Below are positions 34,153 through 43,448 of a stretch of DNA of 64,000 nt, one piece after another. The translations under genes and the position numbers were made by a program. Source of the DNA: Oceanospirillum sp048270425 (GTDB lineage: Bacteria > Pseudomonadota > Gammaproteobacteria > Pseudomonadales > Halomonadaceae); NCBI GenBank assembly GCA_048270425.1, contig JBLWSY010000006.1, positions 124,001-188,000 on the forward strand, read 5' to 3'. How positions within the stretch are numbered: the first letter of the stretch is position 1; every line of letters starts with the position of its first letter. The notes under the pieces were generated by a model, which was not told the origin of the DNA, ran no database searches, and saw only the letters and a program-made list of their open reading frames with translations.

Positions 34153-34620
34153 ATGCAACCGAACCGTTCTGCTGTGGCTCTGGGTGGGCTGGCGTTGATG
34201 GGGCTTCTGTTTATTCTTTTGCTGACTCTGGCGCTTTGGGTCTGGCCAAAATACAAAATTTACAAGCAGGAAATGAATGGTATTGCTGCCTTAAAAAAGG
34301 CGGAGTGGAGCAAGCAGATTCTTATTGAAGAAGCCAAAGCCCGTGAACAGGCTGCTCTGATGCAGGCTAAAGCTCGGGTCACGCTCGCGCAGGCCGAAGG
34401 TGAGGCCCGGATCGTTCAGGCTCGTGCAGAGGGTAAAGCTGATATTGAGCGAGCTAAGGCGGCAGCTGAAGCCAACCGGATTATCGGTGCTTCGCTGAAG
34501 GGTAATGAGGAATACCTGCGTTATATCTGGATAAAAGGCCTGCAGGACAGTAGTGGCGAGCGTATCTATATACCGACAGAGGCCGGGCTGCCGATTCTGG
34601 AAGCGGGCAAAGCGGGCTGA
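34153..34620 (+). CDS. Membrane-anchored coiled-coil protein, prohibitin-like tail
   Basis: A 155-residue protein with one hydrophobic segment at about 9-32, then an Ala/Glu/Lys/Arg-rich helix at about 45-118 (EEAKAREQAALMQAKARV, ARAEGKADIERAKAAAEA) like the coiled coil that follows a band-7/SPFH domain. The SPFH domain itself is absent. Likely an oligomeric inner-membrane protein with a cytoplasmic rod. Its stop overlaps the next start (TGATG). Confidence 0.7.
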   Translation: MQPNRSAVALGGLALMGLLFILLLTLALWVWPKYKIYKQEMNGIAALKKAEWSKQILIEEAKAREQAALMQAKARVTLAQAEGEARIVQARAEGKADIERAKAAAEANRIIGASLKGNEEYLRYIWIKGLQDSSGERIYIPTEAGLPILEAGKAG

Positions 34621-35246
34621 TGAAATATTGTATCCTGAGCGTTATCCCCTCTGACCACAACGGATTATTGGTTGACTTCGCCGGGCTGGGTCTGAGGGTT
34701 TTTCGACCCAGAGATTATTTTGAGCGTCAGCCCGCGCCGGATGACTCTAATTTTTTGAGTTTTCCAACCCGGTTCCGACACCTTATCTGGAATGATCGAC
34801 AGGTATGCTGGCCTCGGGTATCGGATCGTGAGTTGATATGGGAAGGGGAAAATATCTGGCTGAACGAGCTAACACTCTCTTCTGATCAGTTGTATCAGCT
34901 ATCCAGGCCCATACCCGAGCGTGATCTGAAATTTATCTCCTACCCTTTGGGTATGAAAAATCAGGCGCCTACGGCAGAAGATGCCCGCCATCATGTTTTT
35001 TTTGTCAGCTTAACCCCCTTTTCTGCACGACCTTTCTGCATCGGCGAAAGCATTGGCGGAGGGCATGGAGAGCGAGGCGGAGCAAACACCTATTCGTTGG
35101 GCGAGTTAATGGAAAAAGACCGGATGGCCCATTTCGAGGCATCTGGTTGTGAGTGGGCGATGACCGCCATTTGCCAGGCATATGAGCAACATATGTCTCA
35201 GGCTGAAGTTATTCAGCTGCTGATCGACCAGAACGGCCTGCGATAA
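34620..35246 (+). CDS. Unknown protein coupled to the coiled-coil gene
   Basis: A 208-residue soluble protein starting at an ATG that shares one base with the preceding stop. No recognised domain; it has many aromatic and Pro residues and no membrane segment. ALTPFSARP-like and GESIGGGHGERGG patches near 135-155 look loop-like. Translational coupling suggests it works with the coiled-coil membrane protein. Confidence 0.68.
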   Translation: MKYCILSVIPSDHNGLLVDFAGLGLRVFRPRDYFERQPAPDDSNFLSFPTRFRHLIWNDRQVCWPRVSDRELIWEGENIWLNELTLSSDQLYQLSRPIPERDLKFISYPLGMKNQAPTAEDARHHVFFVSLTPFSARPFCIGESIGGGHGERGGANTYSLGELMEKDRMAHFEASGCEWAMTAICQAYEQHMSQAEVIQLLIDQNGLR

Positions 35247-35382
35247 GGAAATTGTGATCAGGACATCATTTTTTCAGTTTATCCGGTGCGGTTATCATTT
35301 TTTCTAGTATAGTAGCTCTAGTTGGCCGTTCGACTGAATACTAGTTATAACCTATTGAATATAAACATTTTAAGAGGCTGTT

Positions 35383-35856
35383 ATGTCATACAGTATCGAG
35401 GCCATTGAATCCGTTCTGCTGACCCGATTAAAGCAGTTGGCTGAAGTATTTAGCCGGAACGACACGGTCAAAGGCCGTGCGCTGAGAATTGTCGATCTTG
35501 GGGTGTTTCCCTGGATGCAGACAATAGAGATCTCCTTTCTCTTTGAAGGTGACAAGATCGTCGGCATGGATGAATTGGCAGAGGATGATGAGATCGCCGA
35601 CTGGCCGTTTTATGACATCTCCGGCATCAATGAAGGTCGTTGGCCCGAAGCGGAATCTCTGGCGGCTGAGATGGCTGGTGTTTGGAATGACAGTGACAAC
35701 CTTGAACTGATACCGTTTTTGCGGGATTTTGCCAAGGCAGCCCAATCGCCGGAGTTAAAGCAGGCACTGTCTGGCCTGAATCTGGCTGATGATTTTACTT
35801 TTCAGATTCTGAATCCTGATCAGGACAACAGCCCGAATTATTATCTTGAACCTTAA
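35383..35856 (+). CDS. Unknown acidic protein
   Basis: 157 residues, very acidic, with the pattern MDELAEDDEIADWPFYDISG in the middle. The first part looks alpha/beta with LRIVDLGVFPWMQTIEISF. No recognised family; the style (small, acidic, single-domain) fits immunity-type proteins. It opens a run of four co-oriented genes ending with the DUF4132 gene. Confidence 0.65.
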   Translation: MSYSIEAIESVLLTRLKQLAEVFSRNDTVKGRALRIVDLGVFPWMQTIEISFLFEGDKIVGMDELAEDDEIADWPFYDISGINEGRWPEAESLAAEMAGVWNDSDNLELIPFLRDFAKAAQSPELKQALSGLNLADDFTFQILNPDQDNSPNYYLEP

Positions 35857-35890
35857 CGCGCACTCATAATCAAGCGAAGGGAAGGATCCC

Positions 35891-36580
35891 ATGTATATTG
35901 AAAAGCTACCACCGGAACAACAAGCCCTGCTGGATTCTTTTGAAGAAGCCGGTGGCGTGGTCGACCTGGTGGTGCTCAACCGTGATGGTGCTAAGCGTAA
36001 TGCCGAAACCTATCGACAGACCGCCCTGATGGCTCTGGATGCGGTAGGTGCTCAGTGGGATCAGTATTTTACCGAGCTGGTGAAGTTACCGGACTACCAG
36101 AACTACAAGCGCAATGAGTTTTTCTCCGTTAACGTCTCTGCCGATAAATTGACCGGTCACCGGATTGACCGGGCAGATTTTCTGGGTTGTCAGTTTTTAG
36201 TCAACGAAAACCGTCTGCTGGTTCGTGGTAAGCACTCGAACTACCTGAATAACTATTTCCGGGAAGGCGATCCTGAAACCGAGCATACCCGTATGCCCCG
36301 GGAGCAGCTAAACGCGTTGCCGGACTATGGTTTCAGCGATGCTTTTCTTTCCCCGCCGTACAACTTGCAGATCAGCAATGAAGCTGCTTGCAGCCTCTTC
36401 TGGCAGATAGCTCATGTTTTCCTATCCGATCTGGATGCGGCGGCTGAGATCTGGAGCTGGTCCACCGAATGTTCCAACTATTTTGAAGCCGGACATGAGT
36501 GGTGGGGCAGTCATTTTTATACCTTCTCCCATCCGGACTCCGAACGAGTGATTGCCGTTCTGGCCTCGGCAACGGATTAG
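35891..36580 (+). CDS. Unknown protein in the DUF4132 gene run
   Basis: A 229-residue soluble protein with no recognised domain. GAAGGGAAGGA lies upstream of the ATG. The C-terminal half holds SDAFLSPPYNLQIS and FEAGHEWWGSHFYTFSHPDS, which look like a folded enzyme- or binding-type core, but no catalytic pattern is certain. It is 34 bases after the previous gene. Confidence 0.65.
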   Translation: MYIEKLPPEQQALLDSFEEAGGVVDLVVLNRDGAKRNAETYRQTALMALDAVGAQWDQYFTELVKLPDYQNYKRNEFFSVNVSADKLTGHRIDRADFLGCQFLVNENRLLVRGKHSNYLNNYFREGDPETEHTRMPREQLNALPDYGFSDAFLSPPYNLQISNEAACSLFWQIAHVFLSDLDAAAEIWSWSTECSNYFEAGHEWWGSHFYTFSHPDSERVIAVLASATD

Positions 36581-36656
36581 AGGCATGCGCAGGTTTAGCC
36601 CCAGATTTTGACCCTACAAAACCAATAAACCGATTTTATAAAAATGGAGACGCAGG

Positions 36657-37082
36657 ATGTTAGCCACGCATGAGCTGCTTATTCGCGATGAAAACGCCTT
36701 TGGCGCCGTTGCCAATGAGCTGAAGATCCGTTTCGACCGGGTCAAGGTCACCGTTCAGGACATTATCACCGAGCGGGTGACGCAGGAGGTGGTGAATTAC
36801 AACCGTAAAGCAGCGGAATACGGCGCTGACCATGCCCGTTTTCATCTGGTGCAGCCAACGGACCTTGAGCGCCAGCTCAACGGCACAGCTCAGGCCAAAG
36901 GTGAGGGCCGTAAACCGGTGGATCTGGACAAACAGATCGATGTTGCCCTGCAAGCGTTTCAGAGCAACGGCTTTTTTATTCTGATCGATGACCTGCAGGC
37001 GGAAACGCTGGAGCAGATGGTGGAGATCAAAGCCGGGACCCTGGTCTCTTTTGTCAAGTTAACGCCTTTGGTGGGCGGCTGA
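36657..37082 (+). CDS. Unknown small protein before the DUF4132 gene
   Basis: 141 residues; no recognised family. It begins with a helix-rich half (VKVTVQDIITERVTQEVVNY) and ends FVKLTPLVGG, a Gly-Gly end. The Gly-Gly C-terminus after a beta-strand-like end recalls ubiquitin-like carriers such as MoaD, but the rest of the fold is not clearly ubiquitin-like, so that is only an observation. GGAGACGCAGG precedes the ATG. The DUF4132 gene follows 59 bases later. Confidence 0.65.
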   Translation: MLATHELLIRDENAFGAVANELKIRFDRVKVTVQDIITERVTQEVVNYNRKAAEYGADHARFHLVQPTDLERQLNGTAQAKGEGRKPVDLDKQIDVALQAFQSNGFFILIDDLQAETLEQMVEIKAGTLVSFVKLTPLVGG

Positions 37083-37141
37083 TTATTTCAGCGTTTTCAG
37101 ACAGATAAAATCACAGTTACCGTATAAGGAAGACCCCACAG

Positions 37142-39784
37142 ATGAATGCCGCTGTACCTCAGGCAAACCTGCTGTTTCAGGCGTTTGCCGCCGCTCAGTC
37201 TCTGGCATCGGACTATACCGATGCTGCCGCCGTTGAGAAAATGGCCGACACCCTGACGCGTATCGAAACCCATATCGATAAAAATTGCCGCCGTATTTAC
37301 CCCTCATCCAAGCTGCCGTTTAAAGAGTGTCCGGATTATGTGCTGATCAGCAAAGCACCGTCCGCAGAGAAGCTGGCCTTTGTGGTCTTTGTGATGTGTC
37401 AGGAAGCGGACTATACCCAGCCGGAACCTTACGATGCGGATCTGCCTGTGATTCGTCGTCACAATATCCGCCAGAGTCTGTTGGATGCTCTGCTACGCAC
37501 TAAAATTGAATGTCCGGATAGACTGTCGTTTAACGCTCTGTTCCGTCTGATGTATATGATGGATGTGCCGGACAAAACCGAAACCCGCCTGCGTTTCCGT
37601 CCGTTCAGTGCCCTGGTGATGCTGCTGGAAAAACACGCGAAACGTTGTGGTGTCAGTGATGCTCTGGTGGAGGATCTGCGCCAGATTCTGCAGCACAAAG
37701 AACTGAAAGCGGAGTTGGGCGGCAGTGGTTACCGCAGTCACTGGGGGCCGGATATTTTAAAAGCAGCGAAAAAACTGCAGCGGTTGCTGAGCGACTTTGA
37801 CGCTGTGCCTTATGAGCTGGGCACCGGTCTGGTTGGCAAGCTGATCGCAGATGATCTGGCAACCGTGGATCAGGAGGCACAGGCCAAATGGCATCTGTAT
37901 TTTCACCATACTTCAACCGCAACAGCCGGTAAGCCGTCGAAGAAGTTTGTCACAGAAGCCAACCCGCTGATGGACAATATCGGCACTACGGCGTTTAAAA
38001 GCCAGGTGAATCAGTGGCTGAGTGCTATCGCCGCGATCAAAATTGAAGAGCGTGATATCACCATCAAACTGGGTAATGGCCGTGATTATACCTACAAGGG
38101 GTACGAGTATATTGAAGAGCACAGTTTTAACCTACTTAAGGGGATGCTCTGGAGCCTGAGCCGTTATCATGACAGTCAGACCCTGAAAAATATCGCCCTG
38201 CTGACGGAAAAGTGTTTCCAGAAAATCCCGGAACGTGGTCCTGCAGCAGCCGGTGTCGGCAACGCTGGTATCTATGCGCTGGCGCAGTCCAAAGGGCTTG
38301 AAGGCATCAGCCACCTGTCCCGGCTTAAGCTGCGTATCCGTCAGAATAATACTCAGAAGCTGATTCAGAAATATATTGAAGAACAGGCGGCTAAGCAGGG
38401 TATTACCCCGGCCCAGGTTGAAGAGATTGCGGCACCGGACTTTGGCCTGGTCGACGGCCAGCGAACCGAGCTGTTCGATGATTACCGGCTGGTGCTGACT
38501 CATACCGGCGTGGGGGCTACCACGCTGCAATGGTTTAAACCAGATGGGACAGCACAGAAATCGGTTCCGGCTTTTGTCAAAGACAGCAGTAAACACAAGG
38601 CGCGTCTGAAAAAGATGCAGGATCTGGCCAAGCAGGTAAAACAGGGTTCCACCACCCAGCGAGACCGTATCGACCGCCTGTATCTGGAGCAGATGAGTTG
38701 GAATCCCGAGAGCTTCAGCAAATACTATCTGAACCATGGCCTGATCAGCCTGTTTGCCAGCCGTCTGATCTGGAATCTGGATGGCGTTGCCGGTCTCTAT
38801 CATGAAGGTCAGTGGCAAAATGCCCGGGGCGAAGCGCTTTTTGCTGATGAAGCGGATTTCAATAATGTAGAAAAAATAACCCTGTGGCATCCGCTGGATT
38901 CAGGTTCTGAAGAGGTCCTGGCCTGGCGTGACCGCCTTGATGTACTCAAGATCCGTCAACCGCTGAAACAGGCTTATCGCGAGATCTATATCCTGACCGA
39001 TGCCGAGATTAATACCCGGGTCTACTCTAACCGTATGGCCGCCCATATCCTGAAACAGCATCAGTTTAACTCCCTGTCAGCGCTGCGCGGCTGGAAATAT
39101 TCCCTATTGGGTGCCTACGACGATGGGCGTGATGGCGAGATCGCCAGTAAGCCACTACCTGCATATAACATGCAGGCCCAGTTCTGGATCAATGAAATTC
39201 TCGACGATAACGACAGCTTTAACGATGCCGGTATCTGGTATTACGTTGCCACCGATCAGCTGCGTTTTGTTAACGCTGAGGATGAGGCGATCCCTATGGT
39301 GGATATTCCACCACTGGTGCTGTCGGAAGTGATGCGGGATCTGGATCTGTTTGTTGGTGTTGCCAGTGTGGGTAACGATCCGCAGTGGCAGGACGGCGGC
39401 CCTGATGCCCGTCCGGCGTATCGGGAATATTGGCAGAGTTATTCCTTTGGTGATCTGACGGAAGTGGCAAAAACCCGTAAGACCGTGTTGGAGCGTCTGC
39501 TGCCACGGTTGAAGATCCGGGATAAAGCAGTTATCGAAGGTAAGTTCCTGATGGTGACCGGCACCCGTCACACCTACAAGATCCATATCGGTAGTGGCAA
39601 CATCCTGATCGCACCGAATGACCGATATCTTTGTATCGTTCCGGGTCGGGGTAAGGACAAAAATGTTGACCAGGTGTTCCTGCCGTTTGAAGGGGATAAC
39701 GGTCTGTCTATTGTTTTGTCCAAAGCCTTTATGCTGGCGGAAGATGACAAAATCACCGATGAGACCATTCTCAGCCAGCTGTAA
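37142..39784 (+). CDS. DUF4132-family large protein
   Basis: An 880-residue soluble protein. The C-terminal third has the DUF4132 pattern KITLWHPLDSGSEEVLAWRD, PLKQAYREIYILTDAEINT and NRMAAHILKQHQFNSLSALRGW near residues 580-660. The N-terminal part is helical and repeat-like. E. coli relatives (YehI/MolR type) sit in gene groups with a MoxR-type AAA ATPase and a VWA protein; neither is seen here. Function is unknown; a role in a multi-protein complex is an inference from the family's genomic habits. Confidence 0.78.
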   Translation: MNAAVPQANLLFQAFAAAQSLASDYTDAAAVEKMADTLTRIETHIDKNCRRIYPSSKLPFKECPDYVLISKAPSAEKLAFVVFVMCQEADYTQPEPYDADLPVIRRHNIRQSLLDALLRTKIECPDRLSFNALFRLMYMMDVPDKTETRLRFRPFSALVMLLEKHAKRCGVSDALVEDLRQILQHKELKAELGGSGYRSHWGPDILKAAKKLQRLLSDFDAVPYELGTGLVGKLIADDLATVDQEAQAKWHLYFHHTSTATAGKPSKKFVTEANPLMDNIGTTAFKSQVNQWLSAIAAIKIEERDITIKLGNGRDYTYKGYEYIEEHSFNLLKGMLWSLSRYHDSQTLKNIALLTEKCFQKIPERGPAAAGVGNAGIYALAQSKGLEGISHLSRLKLRIRQNNTQKLIQKYIEEQAAKQGITPAQVEEIAAPDFGLVDGQRTELFDDYRLVLTHTGVGATTLQWFKPDGTAQKSVPAFVKDSSKHKARLKKMQDLAKQVKQGSTTQRDRIDRLYLEQMSWNPESFSKYYLNHGLISLFASRLIWNLDGVAGLYHEGQWQNARGEALFADEADFNNVEKITLWHPLDSGSEEVLAWRDRLDVLKIRQPLKQAYREIYILTDAEINTRVYSNRMAAHILKQHQFNSLSALRGWKYSLLGAYDDGRDGEIASKPLPAYNMQAQFWINEILDDNDSFNDAGIWYYVATDQLRFVNAEDEAIPMVDIPPLVLSEVMRDLDLFVGVASVGNDPQWQDGGPDARPAYREYWQSYSFGDLTEVAKTRKTVLERLLPRLKIRDKAVIEGKFLMVTGTRHTYKIHIGSGNILIAPNDRYLCIVPGRGKDKNVDQVFLPFEGDNGLSIVLSKAFMLAEDDKITDETILSQL

Positions 39785-39798
39785 TAGCTGATCTGCAG

Positions 39799-39833
39799 GC
39801 CTGCCGGATCAACCGGCAGGCTTTACTATTTTT
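39799..39833 (+). terminator. Terminator after the DUF4132 gene
   Basis: GCCTGCCGG (39799-39807) pairs perfectly with CCGGCAGGC (39813-39821), loop ATCAA, then TTTACTATTTTT. This closes the four-gene run. Confidence 0.85.
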
Positions 39834-39857
39834 ATGCGTTATTTATTAAAAGGACTT

Positions 39858-40481
39858 ATGCCCATGGCAATTAAGTTACAGCCGTTTATTGATACCCATG
39901 CGCCCGGTGAGAACCTGCAACCTGCATCTGCCGAGCTTGTAGCCCGTTACCGGAATTATCTGCCCGCCAGTCTGCTGGAGCTTTGGCAGACCCACGGTTT
40001 TGGTTTTTATGGTGATGGCCTGATTCAGCTGATTAATCCCGAACAGTATCAGGATAATCTCTGGGGCTGGCTGATGTATGACGAGGAAGACATGAGTCGT
40101 CTGCCCATCGCTCTGAGTGCCTTTGGCGATATCCTCTATTTCCGTAATCTGACCGGTGACGAGGACGAGGCGTTGGATGAGGAAGAGGATGAGGTTGATG
40201 TCGCCTTTATCGACCCGCATACCTCTCAGACCGGTTCATTGGTTTGGTCTCTTGACGAGTTTTTCAACGACTTCTGTTGTGATGATGAAGTCATTGACGA
40301 GTTCTTCTGCCGTTCGCGTTTGTTACAGACCCGAGAGCTAAAAGGAGAGTTGGCTGCTGACGAGATCTATTATCACGTGCCAGCGTTACGTCTTGGCGGT
40401 GATGGTGAACCGGCAAATAGTGACAAGGGGAATGCTCCTGTTCAGTTGGACCTGCTTTTACAGATGGCGCTGGGCAGTTAA
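39858..40481 (+). CDS. GAD-like/DUF1851 protein, immunity-type
   Basis: With the ATG at 39858 (AAAGGA upstream) the protein has 207 residues. The N-terminus (YRNYLPASLLELWQTHGFGF) and the middle (NPEQYQDNLWGW, FGDILYF) fit the GAD-like plus DUF1851 arrangement found in the T6SS immunity protein Tdi1. A strongly acidic stretch at about 105-120 follows. It would be a cytoplasmic antidote in that reading, but no toxin is adjacent. Confidence 0.75.
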   Translation: MPMAIKLQPFIDTHAPGENLQPASAELVARYRNYLPASLLELWQTHGFGFYGDGLIQLINPEQYQDNLWGWLMYDEEDMSRLPIALSAFGDILYFRNLTGDEDEALDEEEDEVDVAFIDPHTSQTGSLVWSLDEFFNDFCCDDEVIDEFFCRSRLLQTRELKGELAADEIYYHVPALRLGGDGEPANSDKGNAPVQLDLLLQMALGS

Positions 40482-40604
40482 TTAATACTGATTCTATCCC
40501 TGAGGCGTTGCCCACCATAGACGGCTTCACTATGGAGGGCTTCTCAGGGACTTTGTTGATGGATAAAGCCTGCCTCGAATATCCGTGCTAAGAAGGAAGT
40601 GTAT

Positions 40605-41633
40605 ATGTTTGAGCTGAGCCTGCTCAGGCTGCCTGATGATATTGACTATATTGCACCGGTGGATGCCCTGCCACATCTTGCCCAATGGGGGCTAAGTGAT
40701 TTTATCGACAGGGAAAGGTACGGTCTGGAACTCGGACCGCTGGGGGTGTATCTCCGTGGCGAAGTTGTTGTCGGGCTACAGGTATGTTGCACACTGGATG
40801 CAGCGACCCGGAAAGTGATCAGCGCATTGGATACGCTGGAGATACTGGACCTATATAGCCTTAAAGGCTTTTCTAACCCCTGGATGGGTGATCTGGCGAA
40901 ACTGCCGCGGTTGAAGCGGCTTGATCTTCGTTGCACCTCGCTGAACGATAAAGGTCTGGAAAAACTGTCTGCTTCGACATCGCTGGAACAGCTCGATATC
41001 CGTAATACCAAGGTGAACGAAGACGGTTTTTCGGCCTTGGGCAGGCTGACTCAGCTGCAGTGTCTGCGACTGACACCGCCACCGGCGTTGGACTTTTCCT
41101 GTCTGGAACCCATGTCCCGGCTAACCCGGCTGAAGATACTGGATATTAGCCGCAGCTGGAACCAGTGTGGTTCAGCAGCATTTCCGGCCGCTTCAATCGG
41201 GAAAATGACCTCGGGTATGAGGCAGCTTGAGACCCTGTACCTGGATTACAGTTCTGAAGGCCGGGAAACCGGGTTGGATTTTCTGGATCATCTGCCGGAG
41301 CTGAAACATCTGTCGATCCGTTATTTCACCTTCGACGATGCCTCGATTAATGCGTTGCAAAACCGGCCACAGCTGCAAAGTCTGGATATCAGCAGTGGTT
41401 TTATTCAGCATATCTCTCAGGCCAATCACTTGTTTCATAACCTTGGGTCCCTGCAGGCCCTGTATGCAGGTGATTTTTTTATTACCAGTATTTATAGCCC
41501 GGATGCAGAACCGAAGCCGGTTAGCCATATTCCGAAGGTGTATCTGGCCGGGAAATCGTCTGAACAGCCGGAAGATGATCGCCAGGTGCTGTTGCGCCAG
41601 TATTTTCCCGGTTTTATCGGCTTAAAGGACTGA
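40605..41633 (+). CDS. Leucine-rich-repeat-like protein
   Basis: About 342 residues, starting at the ATG at 40605 with AAGGA seven bases upstream (a GTG at 40599 is possible). From about residue 65 to 290 there are 22-25-residue repeats with LxxLxLxx patterns, for example LPRLKRLDLRCTSLNDKGL and ASTSLEQLDIRNTKVNEDGF. Such proteins bind other proteins. No signal peptide. It is flanked by immunity-type genes. Confidence 0.8.
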   Translation: MFELSLLRLPDDIDYIAPVDALPHLAQWGLSDFIDRERYGLELGPLGVYLRGEVVVGLQVCCTLDAATRKVISALDTLEILDLYSLKGFSNPWMGDLAKLPRLKRLDLRCTSLNDKGLEKLSASTSLEQLDIRNTKVNEDGFSALGRLTQLQCLRLTPPPALDFSCLEPMSRLTRLKILDISRSWNQCGSAAFPAASIGKMTSGMRQLETLYLDYSSEGRETGLDFLDHLPELKHLSIRYFTFDDASINALQNRPQLQSLDISSGFIQHISQANHLFHNLGSLQALYAGDFFITSIYSPDAEPKPVSHIPKVYLAGKSSEQPEDDRQVLLRQYFPGFIGLKD

Positions 41634-41864
41634 TCTGTCGGGACCGTTTTTACTTCGCCCGCCAAAACCCTAAAGTCGCGCCTCATTAAGTTCTCAGATA
41701 CCCGCTACAGCTATGAGGTTGGTTTTCTTGAGGCAGGTGATTACACCCTTGCTTATACCTGTGGTAATTCGGGTGACGAGCCTGAAACCGCTGAAACTCT
41801 GAGCTATATTGGCACAACCAATGTCACTGTGACCGCCGATGAAAAAACGACTCATAACTTTTAA
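41634..41864 (+). pseudogene. Remnant of a secreted/surface protein gene (DUF4382-like end)
   Basis: After the TGA of the leucine-rich gene the same frame stays open for 76 codons to a TAA at 41862-41864. The reading RYSYEVGFLEAGDYTLAYTC and VTVTADEKTTHNF is a convincing beta-rich C-terminus of an exported protein, but no start codon or upstream part exists. This looks like the tail of a gene lost by deletion. Confidence 0.5.
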
Positions 41865-41949
41865 GAGCCAGCTTGATGGCTGAGTAGCAAGTACTCTTAA
41901 AAGTTGCAGTAGTGACCGGGTATCCCGTAGGGGATATCCGGTTTTTTCT
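41856..41949 (+). terminator. Two hairpins ending in a T-tract
   Basis: AACTTTTAAGAG (41856-41867) pairs perfectly with 41894-41905. Then ACCGGGTATCCC (41915-41926) pairs with GGGATATCCGGT (41931-41942) with one G-T pair and runs into TTTTTTC. The second is a clear rho-independent terminator. Confidence 0.8.
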
Positions 41950-42066
41950 TATGAGGTGCATTTGGCTTTAAATCCTTAAGCTTTTTTTCCCTCAAGGGTT
42001 AGAATCAGGCTATTCAATTTTGACGATTATCCGGCCCTGCCATGCAGGATGCCCAAAGGAGTTTTT

Positions 42067-42639
42067 GTGAGCAGTATCCAGCAGAGTATGCAGTCTTTGA
42101 CTGAGTGGCTGAAAGCCAATTATCCCGAAGGTCTGGAAGGCCTTAACCCGGCAGCAACTGATGAGCAGCTAAATGCTCTTGAACAGGTGCTGGGTTTTGC
42201 CCTGCCGGAGGAACTGCGTGAGCTGCTGGCAATCCATAACGGTCAGGATTCAGAAGGTGGTTATCTTTTTGATGGTCAGGAATTTCTGTCAGCGGAGCGT
42301 ATCGCAGAAGAGTGGGGGGTCTGGAAAAAACTATTGGATGATAAAGCGTTTGCCGGATCTCATTCCCGTGCGGAAAAAGGCATTCGAAACGACTGGTGGA
42401 ACCCCGGTTGGGTTCCTTTTACCTATAACGGCAGTGGCGATCATTTCTGTGTGGATACGCAGCCTGCAGAAGGTGGTGTTCCGGGGCAGGTCATTACCAT
42501 GTGGCACGACATGTCCGAGCGCGACCGTCTGGCAAACAGTCTGGGTGAATGGCTGAAGAGCTACACTGATGATCTGCAGCGGGGCGAGTTTGTGTATTCT
42601 GATGAATATGGCGCTATTCTGCATAAGGATGATGTCTAA
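42067..42639 (+). CDS. SMI1/KNR4 (SUKH) family protein
   Basis: A 190-residue SUKH-superfamily protein: GLNPAATDEQLNALEQVLGF, LPEELRELLAIHNGQD and WVPFTYNGSGDHFCVDTQP are the family's successive blocks. In bacteria these are immunity proteins against nuclease and other toxins; in fungi they are scaffold-like. AAAGGAG lies 6 bases before the GTG at 42067, which I take as start; the upstream ATG at 42049 has no site. A terminator follows. Confidence 0.87.
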   Translation: MSSIQQSMQSLTEWLKANYPEGLEGLNPAATDEQLNALEQVLGFALPEELRELLAIHNGQDSEGGYLFDGQEFLSAERIAEEWGVWKKLLDDKAFAGSHSRAEKGIRNDWWNPGWVPFTYNGSGDHFCVDTQPAEGGVPGQVITMWHDMSERDRLANSLGEWLKSYTDDLQRGEFVYSDEYGAILHKDDV

Positions 42640-42669
42640 GTGATCTGATCGCACTTTAGGACGATCTGA

Positions 42670-42698
42670 AAGCGTTGCTCTGGCAGCGCTTTTTTTTT
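42670..42698 (+). terminator. Terminator after the SMI1/KNR4 gene
   Basis: AAGCGTTGC (42670-42678) with GCAGCGCTT (42683-42691), one mismatch, then a long T run. Confidence 0.85.
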
Positions 42699-42872
42699 GA
42701 GGGCATACTGATTTCGAATCTTGTTTAGATCCTTTTCTCAATCTTCTCTTATTCGATTCGGGCTTTTGTGAATCTGTCGGCAAAAATAATGATGAGTTTC
42801 AAAAGGTTAGTGCCTTCTTAGAGCTTTTGCTTAAAATGGTGGCAATTTAATAGCTTTGGGAAGGATTATTCA

Positions 42873-43448
42873 ATGGATGCTTTAACGGTCAATTTTGAAC
42901 AACAGGATTTCTACCGTAGTGGGCGAGCGAAATTTGCCAATGGCTGGCACCAGATTCCCAGTGATCCTGAAGTACTCTTTGCTACGGGGCAGCCGGAAGG
43001 TGCTGATCAGGCGATGCTTGATGCGTTTGTCGCTAAAGAAGCCTTCTACTATCAGCTGGTCAGTGACTATCTGAAAGAACACTATTCGGCCTTGCTGGAA
43101 CGCTCGGAATTTCTCGATGTGTTTGATGAAGAGGATCCTGTCTATCCCTCAGATTTTGGAGATCTGACCGAGGAGATCATGCTGAAAGGTGATGTCTTCT
43201 CCCTGATTCGCCTGACCTCGATTATCTTGTTGCCATCGGAAAACAACGCCATCGGCTTCTGCTTTGAATGCGCATGGGATGAAGAACATGGGCTGGGAAT
43301 TGTCATCTACAACGATGAAATGATCTGGTGTGATGGTGAGCAGGAGGCTTATGCCTGTCTGAATTTTTCCCAGGTATTGGATCTGGATCGTATGTACCGT
43401 GCCGACCTGGCTGAGCGTAAAAAAGAACGTGAAGCGGCACGCGGATAA
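42873..43448 (+). CDS. Unknown acidic protein, DUF6985-like
   Basis: A 191-residue soluble protein. The middle block GFCFECAWDEEHGLGIVIYN near residues 126-145 resembles the DUF6985 pattern seen in many immunity-type proteins; I am only moderately sure of that. The C-terminus is basic and helical. AAGGA is upstream. It lies between the SMI1/KNR4 gene and the ankyrin gene. Confidence 0.65.
   Translation: MDALTVNFEQQDFYRSGRAKFANGWHQIPSDPEVLFATGQPEGADQAMLDAFVAKEAFYYQLVSDYLKEHYSALLERSEFLDVFDEEDPVYPSDFGDLTEEIMLKGDVFSLIRLTSIILLPSENNAIGFCFECAWDEEHGLGIVIYNDEMIWCDGEQEAYACLNFSQVLDLDRMYRADLAERKKEREAARG

Noticed and set aside
36657..37082. The small protein ending in Gly-Gly as a ubiquitin-like sulfur carrier
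   Set aside because: Only the final residues recall MoaD/ThiS; the N-terminal half is helical and longer than a ubiquitin fold allows.
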